In this document: positions 21,590-33,000 of the stretch, piece after piece
How positions within the stretch are numbered: the first letter of the stretch is position 1
Layout: each line of letters starts with the position of its first letter
Assembly: GCA_019925105.1 (NCBI GenBank)
Contig: JAHGAU010000001.1
Location: forward strand, 62,001-126,000
DNA: 64,000 nucleotides
DNA from: Niebla homalea
Lineage: Eukaryota; Ascomycota; Lecanoromycetes; Lecanorales; Ramalinaceae
Direction of reading: 5' to 3'
The notes under the pieces: generated by a model
The model's input: only the letters and a program-made list of their open reading frames with translations
What the model was told of the DNA's origin: nothing
Databases searched by the model: none
Translations under genes and position numbers: made by a program

Positions 21590-23009
21590 TGCCAAAGCAC
21601 AGCGCTGGAGAGCCACCGCCTTCATCGCCCCCAGCTAGCAAGAAACCTCGTCTCAGGGCATTGTCTCCCACGTACCAAGCTCCTACTGCTACGCGCTGCG
21701 GATCTGACGCCTATAAACGTGAGAAACGGTATCGTCCCTACCAGCACGCTCGTGACGAACTCGATCGCCTGAACAGATTCACGCCCCAAACATCAATTGA
21801 ACCCAAGACTCCACGCCATTCTCACGCTCTATACGTCTCTCTCAAGCGTTTTGCAAGGCGCGGGGGTCCCGACTTAAGCGATCTTCGAGGCTATCCAGAA
21901 CCCAACGATAGTATGGCCCCAAAACCCAATTCTGGACCAAGTAAAGCCAGTGCTATGCCGCCCCCGTCTCGCAAGAGGAATGCTTCTGAAGAATTGCCGC
22001 CCGAAAGGGAAAGCAAGACCACTACGACTAAAAGTAGGCGTTCTTCGGCCTTCGACGGCAACTTCGACTCACTACTTGGCGACGCCAACGTGCCTCCACC
22101 AAGCCGAAGGCACCAGCCCGCCAATGAGCATTTGTGGACTCAAAGAGTCACTGCCGCACGCCCCTCGCTGGGTTCCGATGCTGCTGTGACGGCGCTGTAT
22201 GAGGAGTTCACCGATATGCTCGATTCAAGCAGCAGTGAGGATGACGTAAAGGCACATGTTTGGCAACTCATCACCGGCAAGAAGCCCCCCTGGCCGACAG
22301 CAGCGAACCGACAGTGCCAGAACCTCAAACCTATAGCACCCGGAATCGTGATCCTGCAGCCTGATTACATGGAAGGATCGGCGCAAAAACCCGGCAACCT
22401 CCCCTTGAGGGAACTTTTAGACCCCTACATCAGATTTTCACCTCTTGGGGATGCGCCAATATTATCGAATTTTTTTGCCGAGATCAAAGGGTCCTCCGGC
22501 AGCTTTGGTGTTGGAGTCAGACAAGCGAAGCACGACGGTACAGTCGGTGCACGGGCTCTGCACATGGCAATGAACCTCGACGAAAGCCCTGAGGTCTTCG
22601 ACAACAAAGCATATACTGTTTCATTCACCTATGTGGTAAGCAAATTTCAGGAATCTTATATCATATCAAGTCATGCTCATTCCACGATTTGCCCTAGGCT
22701 GGATTTTTAGAGATGTATTTACACTTTGTTGTCCAATCAGATTACGCAGGGCTTCCTCAGCAATTTCTGATGAGAAGATGCAACTCGTGGGCTCTCCAAG
22801 GCTCTGTGAAGGGCTTTCAGGAGGGCGTCTCGGCTTTCCGCAATGCGCAGGAATATGCTCATGAGTTGCGAGAGGAGGTACTTGCGGAGGCTGTTTCAAA
22901 AGTTGCTGCAATGCCGCGACAGCGTTACGACACTCTCAAAGCGCAGGCAGATCAGCTCAAGGTCGAGATTCACCACATATATTATGGGAAGCCAACGTCG
23001 GGGAAATGA
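21589..23009 (+). CDS. DUF7924-like fungal protein with a D...ExK nuclease-like core (intact copy)
   Basis: Two exons (to 22635; 22713-23009; intron 22636-22712, GTAAGC...AGAG) give about 447 residues from ATG 21589. The N-terminal third is a basic, Pro/Ser-rich tail with SLKRFARRGGPDLSDLRGYP. The C-terminal domain has LQPDYMEG, then FFAEIKGSSG, then RQAKHDGTVGARALHMAMN and NKAYTVSFTY. This order matches my memory of the fungal DUF7924 family. The D, the ExK and the following Gln/Lys are placed as in the PD-(D/E)XK nuclease fold; that fold assignment is inference. Basic patches suggest a nuclear protein. The function is unknown. The 3' end is 5 bp from the convergent RNase T2 gene. Confidence 0.75.
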
Positions 23010-23014
23010 CCCGC

Positions 23015-24406
23015 CTAACTTCCCGCCCAAGCAATCGTCAAGCTCGTCGTGTCACTCGCCGCCTCCACACCGACTTGTGCGCTCCCACTGGGCACCGCGC
23101 TTGCATACCAAGTCGCGGCTCCCCCATTCGCCAACTCGCTGCCACTCGCCTCGAACACGGTCGCGCTGCTCACGCCACTCCCACATGTCAGCTTCCCGCC
23201 CACGACACCGCACTCCCCTTTGCTCGAGTTCAGGGTGAAACCGGACCCGGAGGCAGCGGCAGCTATCGCACCATTTCCCGAGTCAGCATCAATTTCCGGA
23301 TATTTTGCAGGCGCGACGAGGAACATGGTTATAAGGCATATACATACTAAAGGTAGCGCACGTCCCCGTTGTATACCAAGTTCCCGCGCTGATGATGCAG
23401 CCGGTTGATTTGCCACCAGTGGTCACCTGCAAGGTGCCCTTGCCCGAGAAAGGCGCACCGGGCGAAGAAGTGGGACCGCTGCCGCCACTGGGGGTGGTTG
23501 TGGTGGGGGGAGAGGGAGCGGTGCCGGATTTGGGAAGGTATTTCACACCCGTGGCGGGGCAATCCGACTTTGATCCATCTATATGATTTTTACATTAGCA
23601 TCGACTAGCAATTCTCCCCAAATATCAAAAGCATCGTTTTCTTCGAAGTCCCCGTCGCACTCACCGGGATCGGTCGGGATGAACGTCCCCGTCTGGGTCG
23701 ACCCCTGAACATCATAGAAATACCAGATCTCATCCAGCTCATCCGTATTGGCGCACTGGATCACGGGGGTGACCCCCCTCGGCGCCTTCAACGCCGCGAT
23801 GATCGCATCGCTCGTGTACGTCTTGCCTGCATCCGGCACGATGCCCGCCTCGCTCAGCCACGTGTATGACGGCAGCGTCTTGAACAGATCGACCGTCTTC
23901 TGGAAGAAATCGACGACCTCCTGCTGGGCCACGTAATCGGTATAACACCCGGGTTCGAGCGTGCTGATGCAGGTGCCGTGCTTGCCCCACTCGTGCTCCC
24001 AGAAGGACTCGTCGTTGCCCTGGTAGTCCTTCCAGTAGGTGCTCATGTAGGCGAGCAGGTCGGTGGCGCCCGCCGCGGTGATGATGGCGGAGATGTTGGT
24101 GTAGGCGCGCGAGGCGTCGCAGTTGGCGTCGTAGGTGCCGTCGCAGTGGTCCGGCCAGAGGCCGTGGATGGTCCACGAATCCGAGGGCCCCGTCGGGGGA
24201 TTGTAGTCCCAGAATTGGGTCTGCAGGAGCTGGCCCCCGGGGGCGTTGAAGCAGCAGGTGTCCGCCACGGCGGTCTGGTTCATGCACGAGGTCTGCGGGT
24301 TGGAGCAGGTGGGCGGGGAGCCGGCGAAGGTGGTGGATTGGGAGGTGAAGAGGAAGGGGAGGGCATATTTGGATGCGCTGCGGAGGGTAGTGTGGAGGGA
24401 AGGCAT
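23015..24406 (-). CDS. Secreted RNase T2 with C-terminal extension
   Basis: Three exons (24406-23665, 23578-23348, 23262-23015; introns of 86 and 85 nt) give 406 residues. The first donor is a strong GTGAGT. Both T2 active-site blocks are present: WTIHGLWP (CAS I, ~78-85) and FWEHEWGKHGTC (CAS II, ~135-146), so the catalytic His residues are intact. A hydrophobic N-terminal stretch (YALPFLFTSQSTTFAGS) is a likely secretion signal and the catalytic part is Cys-rich. After PTDPDGSKSDCPATG comes a Pro/Thr/Ser linker, then a ~100-residue domain (GTLQVTTGGK..., GECGVVGGKLTCGSG), as in Rny1-type fungal T2 enzymes. It cleaves single-stranded RNA in the vacuole or outside the cell. The second and third exons come together only after splicing out in-frame stops. 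Confidence 0.88.
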
Positions 24407-25549
24407 TTTGTCGAGTAGTAGTGAGATGGTGCCGGGTCTGAGCTGGCTGGCCTGGAAGAAGGAAGATGGGGAGAGATCTTTATATGCGAGGATCCGTTGC
24501 TGCAGGGGAAGCATCATGGCACCGCAGGGCTTCTTGGCAGCCGAGAGAGATCAACAGGAGAGTGTGTTCGATCGGGCAAGATGATTGGGAGGCGGTGGCT
24601 TCAGAGCGCATGTAGTAGTGTAGCGGACGCTAGAGTACCTAAGGGATGGAAGACGGCGAAGATGGGGAAGAAACGTAGGTTGGTATCGGCAATAATATTA
24701 GATGTAGGCTATCGAATTGCTTTGATCTCCATGACCATAGTTGGTTGGCAGCGACAGACCATGTCACATGAAGCAGGTCCTTGATCTGATTTGCACGAGT
24801 TTGTCTCGCAGCTGACGGAGGTGCCGTTGTAAACTAGGCTCGTGGACCTTCCGCAAAATGACATCCTTTGGCCCCTGACCGGATCGCGGCCTCCACACGA
24901 GATGGTTGTCTTTGAGCCCACGATGGCAGATGATTGGCGGAGAGACAAAGGAGATAGGTACGCAAACAAGGAAAACAGGAAAGACTCCCGCCACCCGCTA
25001 ATAATAAAAATGGGATCGACGAGAATTCACGGCCGTTTTCCGCTTTGGGAATAGTCCCATATCCAGAACGCCCGAGAAGCGCTTGTCACTGGCTGTATTC
25101 TGGCGTCCGAAGGGTGTCTCTCTCTTATATTCATGATTGATTGATTGATACGTCAATTGCTCTGTGTCTTGAACCTCAGCGCAAGTTCCCCGTATGGCTT
25201 TTTTCCGTAGATCGCATTCCAGAGCGATGGTGAAAGGTACTATCATCAACTGCCATCAAAAAAACACTCCACCATTATCGCTTTTCATTAAAGCGGACAG
25301 AAGAACACCAGTCACCCATGATCTAGATATCTCATCGATAATTAAGCGTAGGTTTGTACTTCAGCGGTAGTGCTGCTGCTTGCATGTCACCAAGTTGTGA
25401 GGATGACGATTCGCAGAGTCGTAAGCGTCGACTATCTTGCAATGAACTATGAAACATACATATGGAGATAGCCCCTGAAGTAGATTCCTTTTATTACCCC
25501 AATCAAAACTGTACAATAGTTCAGGTACGATCAATCCGCGCATGCATGC
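24407..25549. other. Intergenic, nothing recognised
   Basis: This is the RNase T2 promoter side. Open frames at 24709-25054 run on both strands and match no family. A tgattgattgatt run sits near 25134-25148. Confidence 0.45.
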
Positions 25550-26509
25550 TCATCTCGCTTGATCCCCTCTTCTTGCCTCCTCTTCCTGCTGCTCCGGCTC
25601 CCACAGGAAAATGGGCACTATCCACCAATCCTCCTCCTTTCCCATGGCCTCACCAGCCTCTTTCACCACCACTCCATTGTCAGCCTCACCACTCTCGACC
25701 TCATGCTTCTCCGCCTCCCCTCCTCTTTCCCCGCCCATCATTTTCTGTCGATGCCCCTCCCTACTCCATCCCTCGATCCTCAACTCCCCTTTCCTCACAA
25801 ACCCCATGCGCGCATATAACCCCGCCCCGGCCTCACTACTAACCACCACTACCTTGACCCGCTCTCTCCTTGCCTCTTTCTGCCCCAGCTCAATCAACCG
25901 TGCGCCGACCCCTTTCCTCTGCCACCTGGGGTCCACGCAAAGATTTTGAAGGGTGTAATACCCTCTACCGTCTTCATTCCCCACCGGTCCCTGCTCCTCC
26001 CAGAATCGTTGAAAAGCGCGTGCTTGCTGGGTCCGCCATAGTTGCGCGAGGGCAGGTGAAACGGAACGGTCGAGCGCGAAGAGGGATATGTAGGTGTCAT
26101 TGAGCGAACAGAGCGCGCGTTCAACCAACGCTTTATACGGCTGCTTCATCGGGGGCGAAGCGGAGCGGAGGCAATCACCAGCCGGTGGGTGTAAATTATA
26201 CAACGCAAACCCCACCACCACCCCTCCACTCCCTCCTCCTCCGCCGTTTGCTTCTCTTGATCCGCCATCTAAAGAATCGGGAGAAACGTTCACGGAGCGA
26301 TCGCCCGGGTCCGTCTCAGCGACGTAAAAGATGTAGTTGGGGGTCCAATACCGGAGACGCGTACGGCGGAGGAAATAATCGCGGAAATCGCGCTGGTGCT
26401 CGCGGAAGTAGGGATTTGTAAAGTTGTAGAGCTCATCGGTTTGGAAGGCGTGGGCGGAGATGGTGGCGATGGTGGGGATGTCGGAGGGGTGGGCGGGCCG
26501 GGTGTGCAT
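25550..26509 (-). CDS. GNAT-family N-acetyltransferase
   Basis: An intron-free 319-residue protein. It opens MHTRPAHPSDIPTIATISAHAF, the beta1-alpha1 of a GNAT fold. The acetyl-CoA-binding motif A is NLCVDPRWQRKGVGARLIEL (R-x-x-R-K-G-V-G-A), followed by VVVVSSEAGAGLYARMGFVRKGEL, the motif B strand/helix that ends most GNATs. An insert rich in Gly/Ser (GGSREANGGGGGSGGVV) and an acidic/basic tail are low-complexity additions. The family acetylates amines of small molecules or proteins; similar fungal proteins are mostly uncharacterised. The acceptor is unknown. Confidence 0.85.
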   Translation of the reverse strand: MHTRPAHPSDIPTIATISAHAFQTDELYNFTNPYFREHQRDFRDYFLRRTRLRYWTPNYIFYVAETDPGDRSVNVSPDSLDGGSREANGGGGGSGGVVVGFALYNLHPPAGDCLRSASPPMKQPYKALVERALCSLNDTYISLFALDRSVSPALAQLWRTQQARAFQRFWEEQGPVGNEDGRGYYTLQNLCVDPRWQRKGVGARLIELGQKEARRERVKVVVVSSEAGAGLYARMGFVRKGELRIEGWSREGHRQKMMGGERGGEAEKHEVESGEADNGVVVKEAGEAMGKEEDWWIVPIFLWEPEQQEEEARRGDQAR

Positions 26510-27581
26510 CCTCTTCTTCTTGTTCTTCTTTTTTTTCTTCTTCCTCTTTTGTCCTGTTTCCTCGCCCGTGATTCTAGGCTTGTTTGTATTCCTTTATCGA
26601 GGCTTCAATTGCTATGCTTCTGGAAGGGGCGGTGAGGACACCAGCATTGGAGAAGGGTTGGAGGGTTTTGAGGAGAGGTGAATTAGACTGCGCACAGAAG
26701 TGGTCTTCAAGGCAATGGAGGTTTTGATGAAGAGAGAAGCACAAGCGGAGGGGGGCTTGTTCAAATACGAAACGGGGGAAGTGTTCTGATTAGAAAGAGC
26801 GGGCAGGCATCCGGAGCGTGGAGGGAAACAAGGAGAAGGATGTCATCACTCAATCATCAGGCAGAGTCAATCCAGGGATCAGGCTGCGAGCTTTGTAGCT
26901 TTGCACTTTCGCAATGAAAGAGCCTCAAGCGGTGATACGGTAAATATAACGCGCTCGCACAGACGGACAAGTCACGATCGGCTTCGGCTTATAAAACGGA
27001 CTCGGAGCTTTGGAAGGGGTGCGGTGAAGCTCGTCCGCACTGCTACCTGGCAAGCGTTCCACTCATGATCCATTGTCATGCAAGCATATCAGGCACCATT
27101 TGTGCTGACAATACCTCAGGAAGCATGAATAATGGCAAGATGTGGCGAGGGCATAGGGGAGTGAAGGGAAAAAGGAAAGCCGAGAAATAGCCCGTGAAGA
27201 CGGTTGTGCGACGATTTACTGCTTACTCATCGTTTGTCGTAGAGTAAAGATAAGCCGTCATTGGGAAACATTTTGCCCATCATACAGACATTCATGGACT
27301 TTCATTCGGCGCGGTAAGACGCTCTATGAAGTACCCTTCCTAACTCCATCTCTATGCTTGCCCTCCGCCCCCAAGTCCGTACAAGCCCTTGCCGCTCAAT
27401 GCCAATCCACCTGGTACCCTCGTCGGTCATTCAAAGTCTTCGAGACTCCCGACTCCATTAGTGCCATCAGAAGCATGCCTCACATAACATACAGCAAATT
27501 GGTATCTATGATCAAATTAGTCAGGTTTGGCTCCCCAGTCGCTCAAATGCTGTAGAAAGATTCAAGCTGTCTTGTCTCCTT
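26510..27581. other. Intergenic, nothing recognised
   Basis: A pyrimidine-rich run (26512-26552, cttcttcttgttcttctttt and on) precedes the GNAT gene on its 5' side. No gene is supported in the rest. Confidence 0.45.
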
Positions 27582-29442
27582 TCAACCACCACCGGGATCG
27601 AGGGCCATCTTCGTCTCGTCACTCTCTTCACTTGCAGTCTCGTCGTTCTCTTCAACTTCAGTTTCCTCCTCCTCCTCTTCCATCCCTTCGTCTACTTGCT
27701 CGTCCTCTCGCTCATCTTCAACGCTCTCCTCACTACTTTCTTCACCACTGTCTTTCCCGGTCTTGGCAAATGCTTTAGAAGAATAGGAGAGGCGCGAGGA
27801 CTTACTCAATGGATGGCTGCAGCTCAGCTGCGGCTTCTGTGTGTATTTGGCTTCCAATTCCTCGCGAATCGAATTCAAGAGCTGAACGTAGCTTTGCTGG
27901 GGGTTCCTCTTGAGCGCCGTGATGAAAGCCCACGACATGGCTCCTGTTGCCTGGCCTGCTATCTGTGCATCTTGTCTGTTGGGCGGCGAATCGACTCATC
28001 AGCAACATTGATCGTCTCAAAGCGCGAAATGCAGCATGGGAAAGACGTACGAGGTCTGGGTATCTTTACTGCCACTCCACATCACCACGTCTGCCGGGCT
28101 AGTCTTGGTCTGCTTGTTCCTCTCGTACGTCTCCTCGCCTCTTGTAGCCTTCTTGAAGAAGCCCATTGCTGTGCTTGCAATGCCGCCCATGTCGCCACGA
28201 GCATACGCACTGACAATACCAAGCAAGCCTTGACCTGCTTCCTTGGCCAGGTTGGGCTCTTTAAGCACACCTTGAGTGCTGTAGATGTAAGGGAGATCCA
28301 GAGCGGAGCCAGAATGGCAGGAGTCGAAGATTGCTGTCAAGCGTACTCCAGGTTGGAGAGATTGTACCATGATGCGATGCATTTCATCATCGACAATGTG
28401 TCCGACCTGACGGAAGTCGACAGGGTAGATGACCTCGTCGTAGCCATCCTCTTCGTCGCCATCGAGATCCTCGGTTTGACCGCCGTGACCTAGACTCTCA
28501 CCACGCCATTAGCTGTACGCTCAAGCAAGGTGGCAGTCTCTAGAGGATTTGCGGCGAAAGGTGGACTGACCAGAGTAGTGAAAAAAGAGCGAATCGTTGG
28601 GTCGTGCATCCTTGACTAGCCAATGCATAGCCCGGATGATGTTCGCTTTCGTCGGTTGGCTCATGGGGTTTTGCTGGTCATCAGTCAAGATGACCATGTC
28701 TTCTCTTGCATATCCAAAGTTGCCGTTCAAATATGCAGACATGTTCTTGACATCATTGATGCATCCACGCAGCTGCCCTTTCTGTCCAAAATAGTTGATG
28801 CCGATAAGCAGAGCTTTGCGTCTACCTGTGCACGCCGAGTATTGGAAGTTGTATCCTTGCGGGGCGCCTTGGCCGAAACTTTGGCCACCTTGTGGGGGTG
28901 GAGGAGGAGCATGGTGGTTGCCTTGCATGTATGAATTGTTGCTCACAGACGCAATGCCTACAGTTTTGACTCGAATCAGCTGTCCGATACTGCTGAGGGC
29001 TGACCAGGATCTGCAATGGCAACGTACCTGGCCTTCCGCCGTAGTGAGGCCCACCCGGAGGAGGAGGGCCGTAGCCTTGACCTGCGGTTGGCAGGGGCTG
29101 TATCCTATGGTCAGCAATCACACAACACAGCTATGGCATTTGATAGCTGCTCTTACCCCCCCGTAGTATCCTGGACCAGGGGACGGCTGTTGCGGTGGAG
29201 GATACCCAGAGTAACCTTGGTGTGGCGGCCTGTGGAGCGATCAACTACTGTCAGGGTCCCACAGAGAATGCCACTCACGGATATGCGCCTTGCGGGGGGT
29301 ATCCCTGTGGAGGTGGTCCACCATACCCTTGTTGCGGTGGGGGCCCTCCGTATCCGCCATACTGAGGTTGAGGGGGTCCATAATTCGGCTGCGGAGGATA
29401 GCCTCCGCCATGTTGCTGCCCTTGGCCGGGAAAGAAGGACAT
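27582..29442 (-). CDS. mca1: Metacaspase (Mca1-type cysteine protease)
   Basis: I infer six exons from ATG 29442. Exons 1-3 encode a Q/P/G/Y-rich head ([33 protein letters not shown]), the prion-like prodomain of fungal metacaspases. The p20 domain has [10 protein letters not shown] and [11 protein letters not shown]; the catalytic His ([19 protein letters not shown]) is assembled by splicing an 81-nt intron (28570-28490, GTCAGT donor), and the catalytic Cys is in [13 protein letters not shown] 75-nt intron (28050-27976) leads to [17 protein letters not shown] and [10 protein letters not shown], the family's usual near-end. Here the frame continues with ~70 acidic residues to 27582 instead of stopping. 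A GTAAGT donor right after CCATTGA could instead remove that tail. The enzyme is Arg/Lys-specific, Ca2+-dependent and acts in stress and aggregate clearance. Confidence 0.88.
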
Positions 29443-30041
29443 ATCAGGGATGCTGTAGCAGATTGTTCACGATCTGAAGAGGCTAAAAGGATGCTCGGGG
29501 ACAGCTGCAGTGGATGAGGAGAGTGAAGGTCAAGGGCCACGTCTGGCGGGGTTGTAGATTTCCCTTGTGACGTGCAGCCTGATTGAGGTCGGACAGTCGA
29601 TAATGGAGAGGCCTCCAGGCACAACGAGGTTTTGGAGCTTTAGGGAAGGCTGGCGAGATCTTTGAGATATTGAAGAGTAACCTCTTGAGGAATTTGTGGA
29701 AGACAAGGCGTCAATTGAAAATTTTACCAGGTGGTGAGCATCGACTTGTTCTTGATTGGTCAGCTCCAGAAATGGAGGGGCTCTTCTTTCGGATAGGACT
29801 GCAAGTTCTGTGGCCAAGGCAAGATATCATCGCTCCAATCCCTTGGGTAGCTTACAACTTTCGTGCTCTCACCTCAAGCCAATGAAGCATTCCTGCGTAG
29901 AGTTCCATTTTGGTACGGATCGTGACTTGATGGATAAGTCATCGCACCTACAGTGATGGATGTGAATGGCCGCCCCCGTGCTGACTGGGAGAGTCTGGTC
30001 GACGCGAAAGGCAAAGTTGAGGGGGCGATGGTGGCATTCTA
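29443..30041. other. Metacaspase upstream region
   Basis: No gene is supported here. The left target-site duplication of the LINE begins at its edge, so the retrotransposon landed about 600 bp upstream of the metacaspase start. Confidence 0.5.
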
Positions 30042-30057
30042 TCAGACGATTAACTGA
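30042..30057. repeat. Left target-site duplication of the LINE (16 bp)
   Basis: tcagacgattaactga here is identical to 35864-35879. The pair brackets the AT-rich block exactly, which is the hallmark of target-primed reverse transcription. Confidence 0.85.
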
Positions 30058-33000
30058 TTGATTGATTGATTGATTTATACTACGGGTCTAGCTAAGCTAA
30101 TTCCGGCGTTCCTTAATACGCGGCCTTTTAACCTTACTGGTAACCGCAAAAACCTGATACTTATAACGTTAAAGTAAAAACCGGCGTTTATTAAGTTTTT
30201 ACCCTCTATCCTTTAAGGTAAAGGATATTAATAGTTATTTAAAGAATAATAATTTATTTATATATTTCTTATATTTTAACTCCTCCAAGAAAATCCGTAA
30301 TATTATAATCGTATCTTTATAAAGGTTATCTTTAAGTTTATTACTTTTTTGCTCTTTTATATATTTATATTATTTTAATCTTATATAATATTTTTAAATA
30401 TTTTTATTAATATTTATACGCTTAATATATACCTTTTTTATATTATTATCGTTATTAACTTTTTTAAGGACTTTTAATAAGTATTTATTATTATATTTTT
30501 ACGGTTATAAAAAATGCTTTCCGGTTTATATAATTAATATAACCGGTTTCCGCTTTTTTTTTTTTTTTTTTTTTTTTTAGTTAATAATAGGTTTTCTCTA
30601 TAAAGTCTTTAATAACCTTATTTATTTCTATAGCGAAACTAAACTATAATAATAATTTAATAAATATTATAAACTTAACAATTACCCGGATACCTTACTT
30701 CGTAAATAATATTTAACGGTAATTATAAATATTAACTTTTATAATAAATTTTAACTTAACCTTTATAAATAAGGGATAAAAAATAAAAACGTATATAACG
30801 TCCTACTTTTTTTATTTATATTTATATCCGATATTTATTTAACCCTTAATATATATAATAAATAGGAAGTAAATTAAACCGTTTTTACCCGTCCGGAGTT
30901 AAATTATTAATACGTTATTACCCTTTTTTATAATATTATAATAACGGAAATATTTATTAATAATCTTTTTATTATTAAGAGTTAATTAATAATAACTTTA
31001 AGATATAAAGTCCCTATATTTCCGTTAACGTTTAATTTACTTTATTATAGTTTATAAGGTAATTATTATAGTTTTTACTTTTTAAATCCTTTTAATCTCG
31101 GTCTCTTTTACGTTTAATGGGAGTTTATACCCGTTTAAACTAACTTCCGGGATATTGGTAAGGTTAATTTCCTTCTTAATTTATTTTTATTTTATTTTAA
31201 TAGGAAAGGAAATAAATATTTTTAATTTATTTTTTTTAACTTTAAGCTTATTAAGATTCTGGCGGATCCGCCCGTTTCCTATTATCGTAATTAAGTATAT
31301 ATATTTCTTTAATTTTACTTAAATAATTATTTAATTTAATAAAACTTTAATTAATAATATAAAGACCTTAGACTTTAATACCAGGATAAGGGTTATTTTA
31401 TAAATACCGTTAATTATTCTTAAATACCGATTCTGGACTTTCTATAATATTTAGATAAGCTTTTTCTTATATTCCGGGGTATTTTTAAATATATATTAAA
31501 TAATTATAACGTATATTATAATTAACTTTATTATAGCCTAATAGACGGTCCGGGCTTTTTATAACGTAGCTTTTTATATTAATACGGCAAAATAAATAAG
31601 GCCTTTTTCCTATAAAGTTATTTTCTTTTAAATTTTTCTTATATAATCCTTTTAATTAAGTTTTTTATTTACTTAAAGGTTAAGGACTTTAATATTGATA
31701 TCCGGCTTTATTATAACTTTATTTAAGTTTATTATAATTATTATATTATATAGCTTCGGGCTTTTAATTATATAAATAAGTTTATATTTATACGGCGCGA
31801 ATTAAACTTTATAAGTTTTTATTTATTAAAGATAAACTTTATAAGCTTATTTTAATTTTAAATAATTTATATATATAAAAATACTATAAGTTAAAAAATA
31901 AATATTATTAATAAAGCTTTTAACTTAAATTTTTTATTTTAACTTAATAAACTCCTTAATTAATAAACCGTTAAAGAATAAGAATAGTATAAAAAAATAA
32001 GTAATCCTTAAGGAATCCTTATTATAGCGGGCTTTATTAAGTTTATTTTTTATCCTAGGTTAATTAATATAGCTTAATTACTTAAGAAACTTTTTATTTA
32101 TTTAATTAAGAAAAATAATGTCTTTTTCTTTTTAGTTTATATAATAATTTTTAATAATTTATTTTATTAAAAACGCCTATAATATCGAGAGAAAAAAGAT
32201 TTATAATATATTTCTTCCCGTAATTTTATACCGTATATATACCGTCGATTAATCCTTTAAAGGCTATTTTTATTAATTAACCTTTCCTTATTCTTATTTA
32301 TTAATTAAGGAGAAGTCCGTAATTTTCTATATAATTATTAAAAATCCTCGTTATTACCGTTTTTAAGGCCTTCCTTAGCGTATATAGGAATATAATAGGT
32401 TTATAAGATTTTACTTTAAAGTAATTTAGCTTAATAAGCTTTTTAAGGATAATTATCTTTATTTCCTTAAACTTACGTAAATAATAACCGACGTTAAAAT
32501 ATACTTAAAAGAGGTAAGTAAAAACCTTTTTAAACGGTAAGGTTATTATTATTAAAAATCTATTAAGAATCCTATTTAATCCCGGGGCTTTATCCTTCTT
32601 TAATCTATTAATCGTTTTAATTATTATATTTTATATTATTACCTTATTTATTAATATAAGGTTAAAGTATATAACGCCGTTAATATTATTTAAGTTAACT
32701 TCTAGCAGAAAGGGGAAAAATATTCCTTTAAGGGCTTTAATCTTACCGTTAAAGGTATTAATTAATATATTATCAGGTCTTTTAAAAAGCGGGAATTTAA
32801 AGATAAATTTTGGTTTCTTATTTTATTCTTTATTATACTTTATTAACTTCTAAATATTATGAAATAAGATTATTAAGTTATATATTATAAACTGAAAATA
32901 TATTTATTTAACCTTTTTAATAATCCTCTTTTTTTCTTCTTAAATAACCCTTAATTAATTAAGTGTTTTTTAGTTTTTATACTTAAAAGCTTGCTTAATT

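Noticed and set aside
23978..24418. Plus-strand open frame antisense to RNase T2
   Set aside because: Shadow of a GC-rich coding strand; it has no motif, while the minus frame has both T2 active sites.
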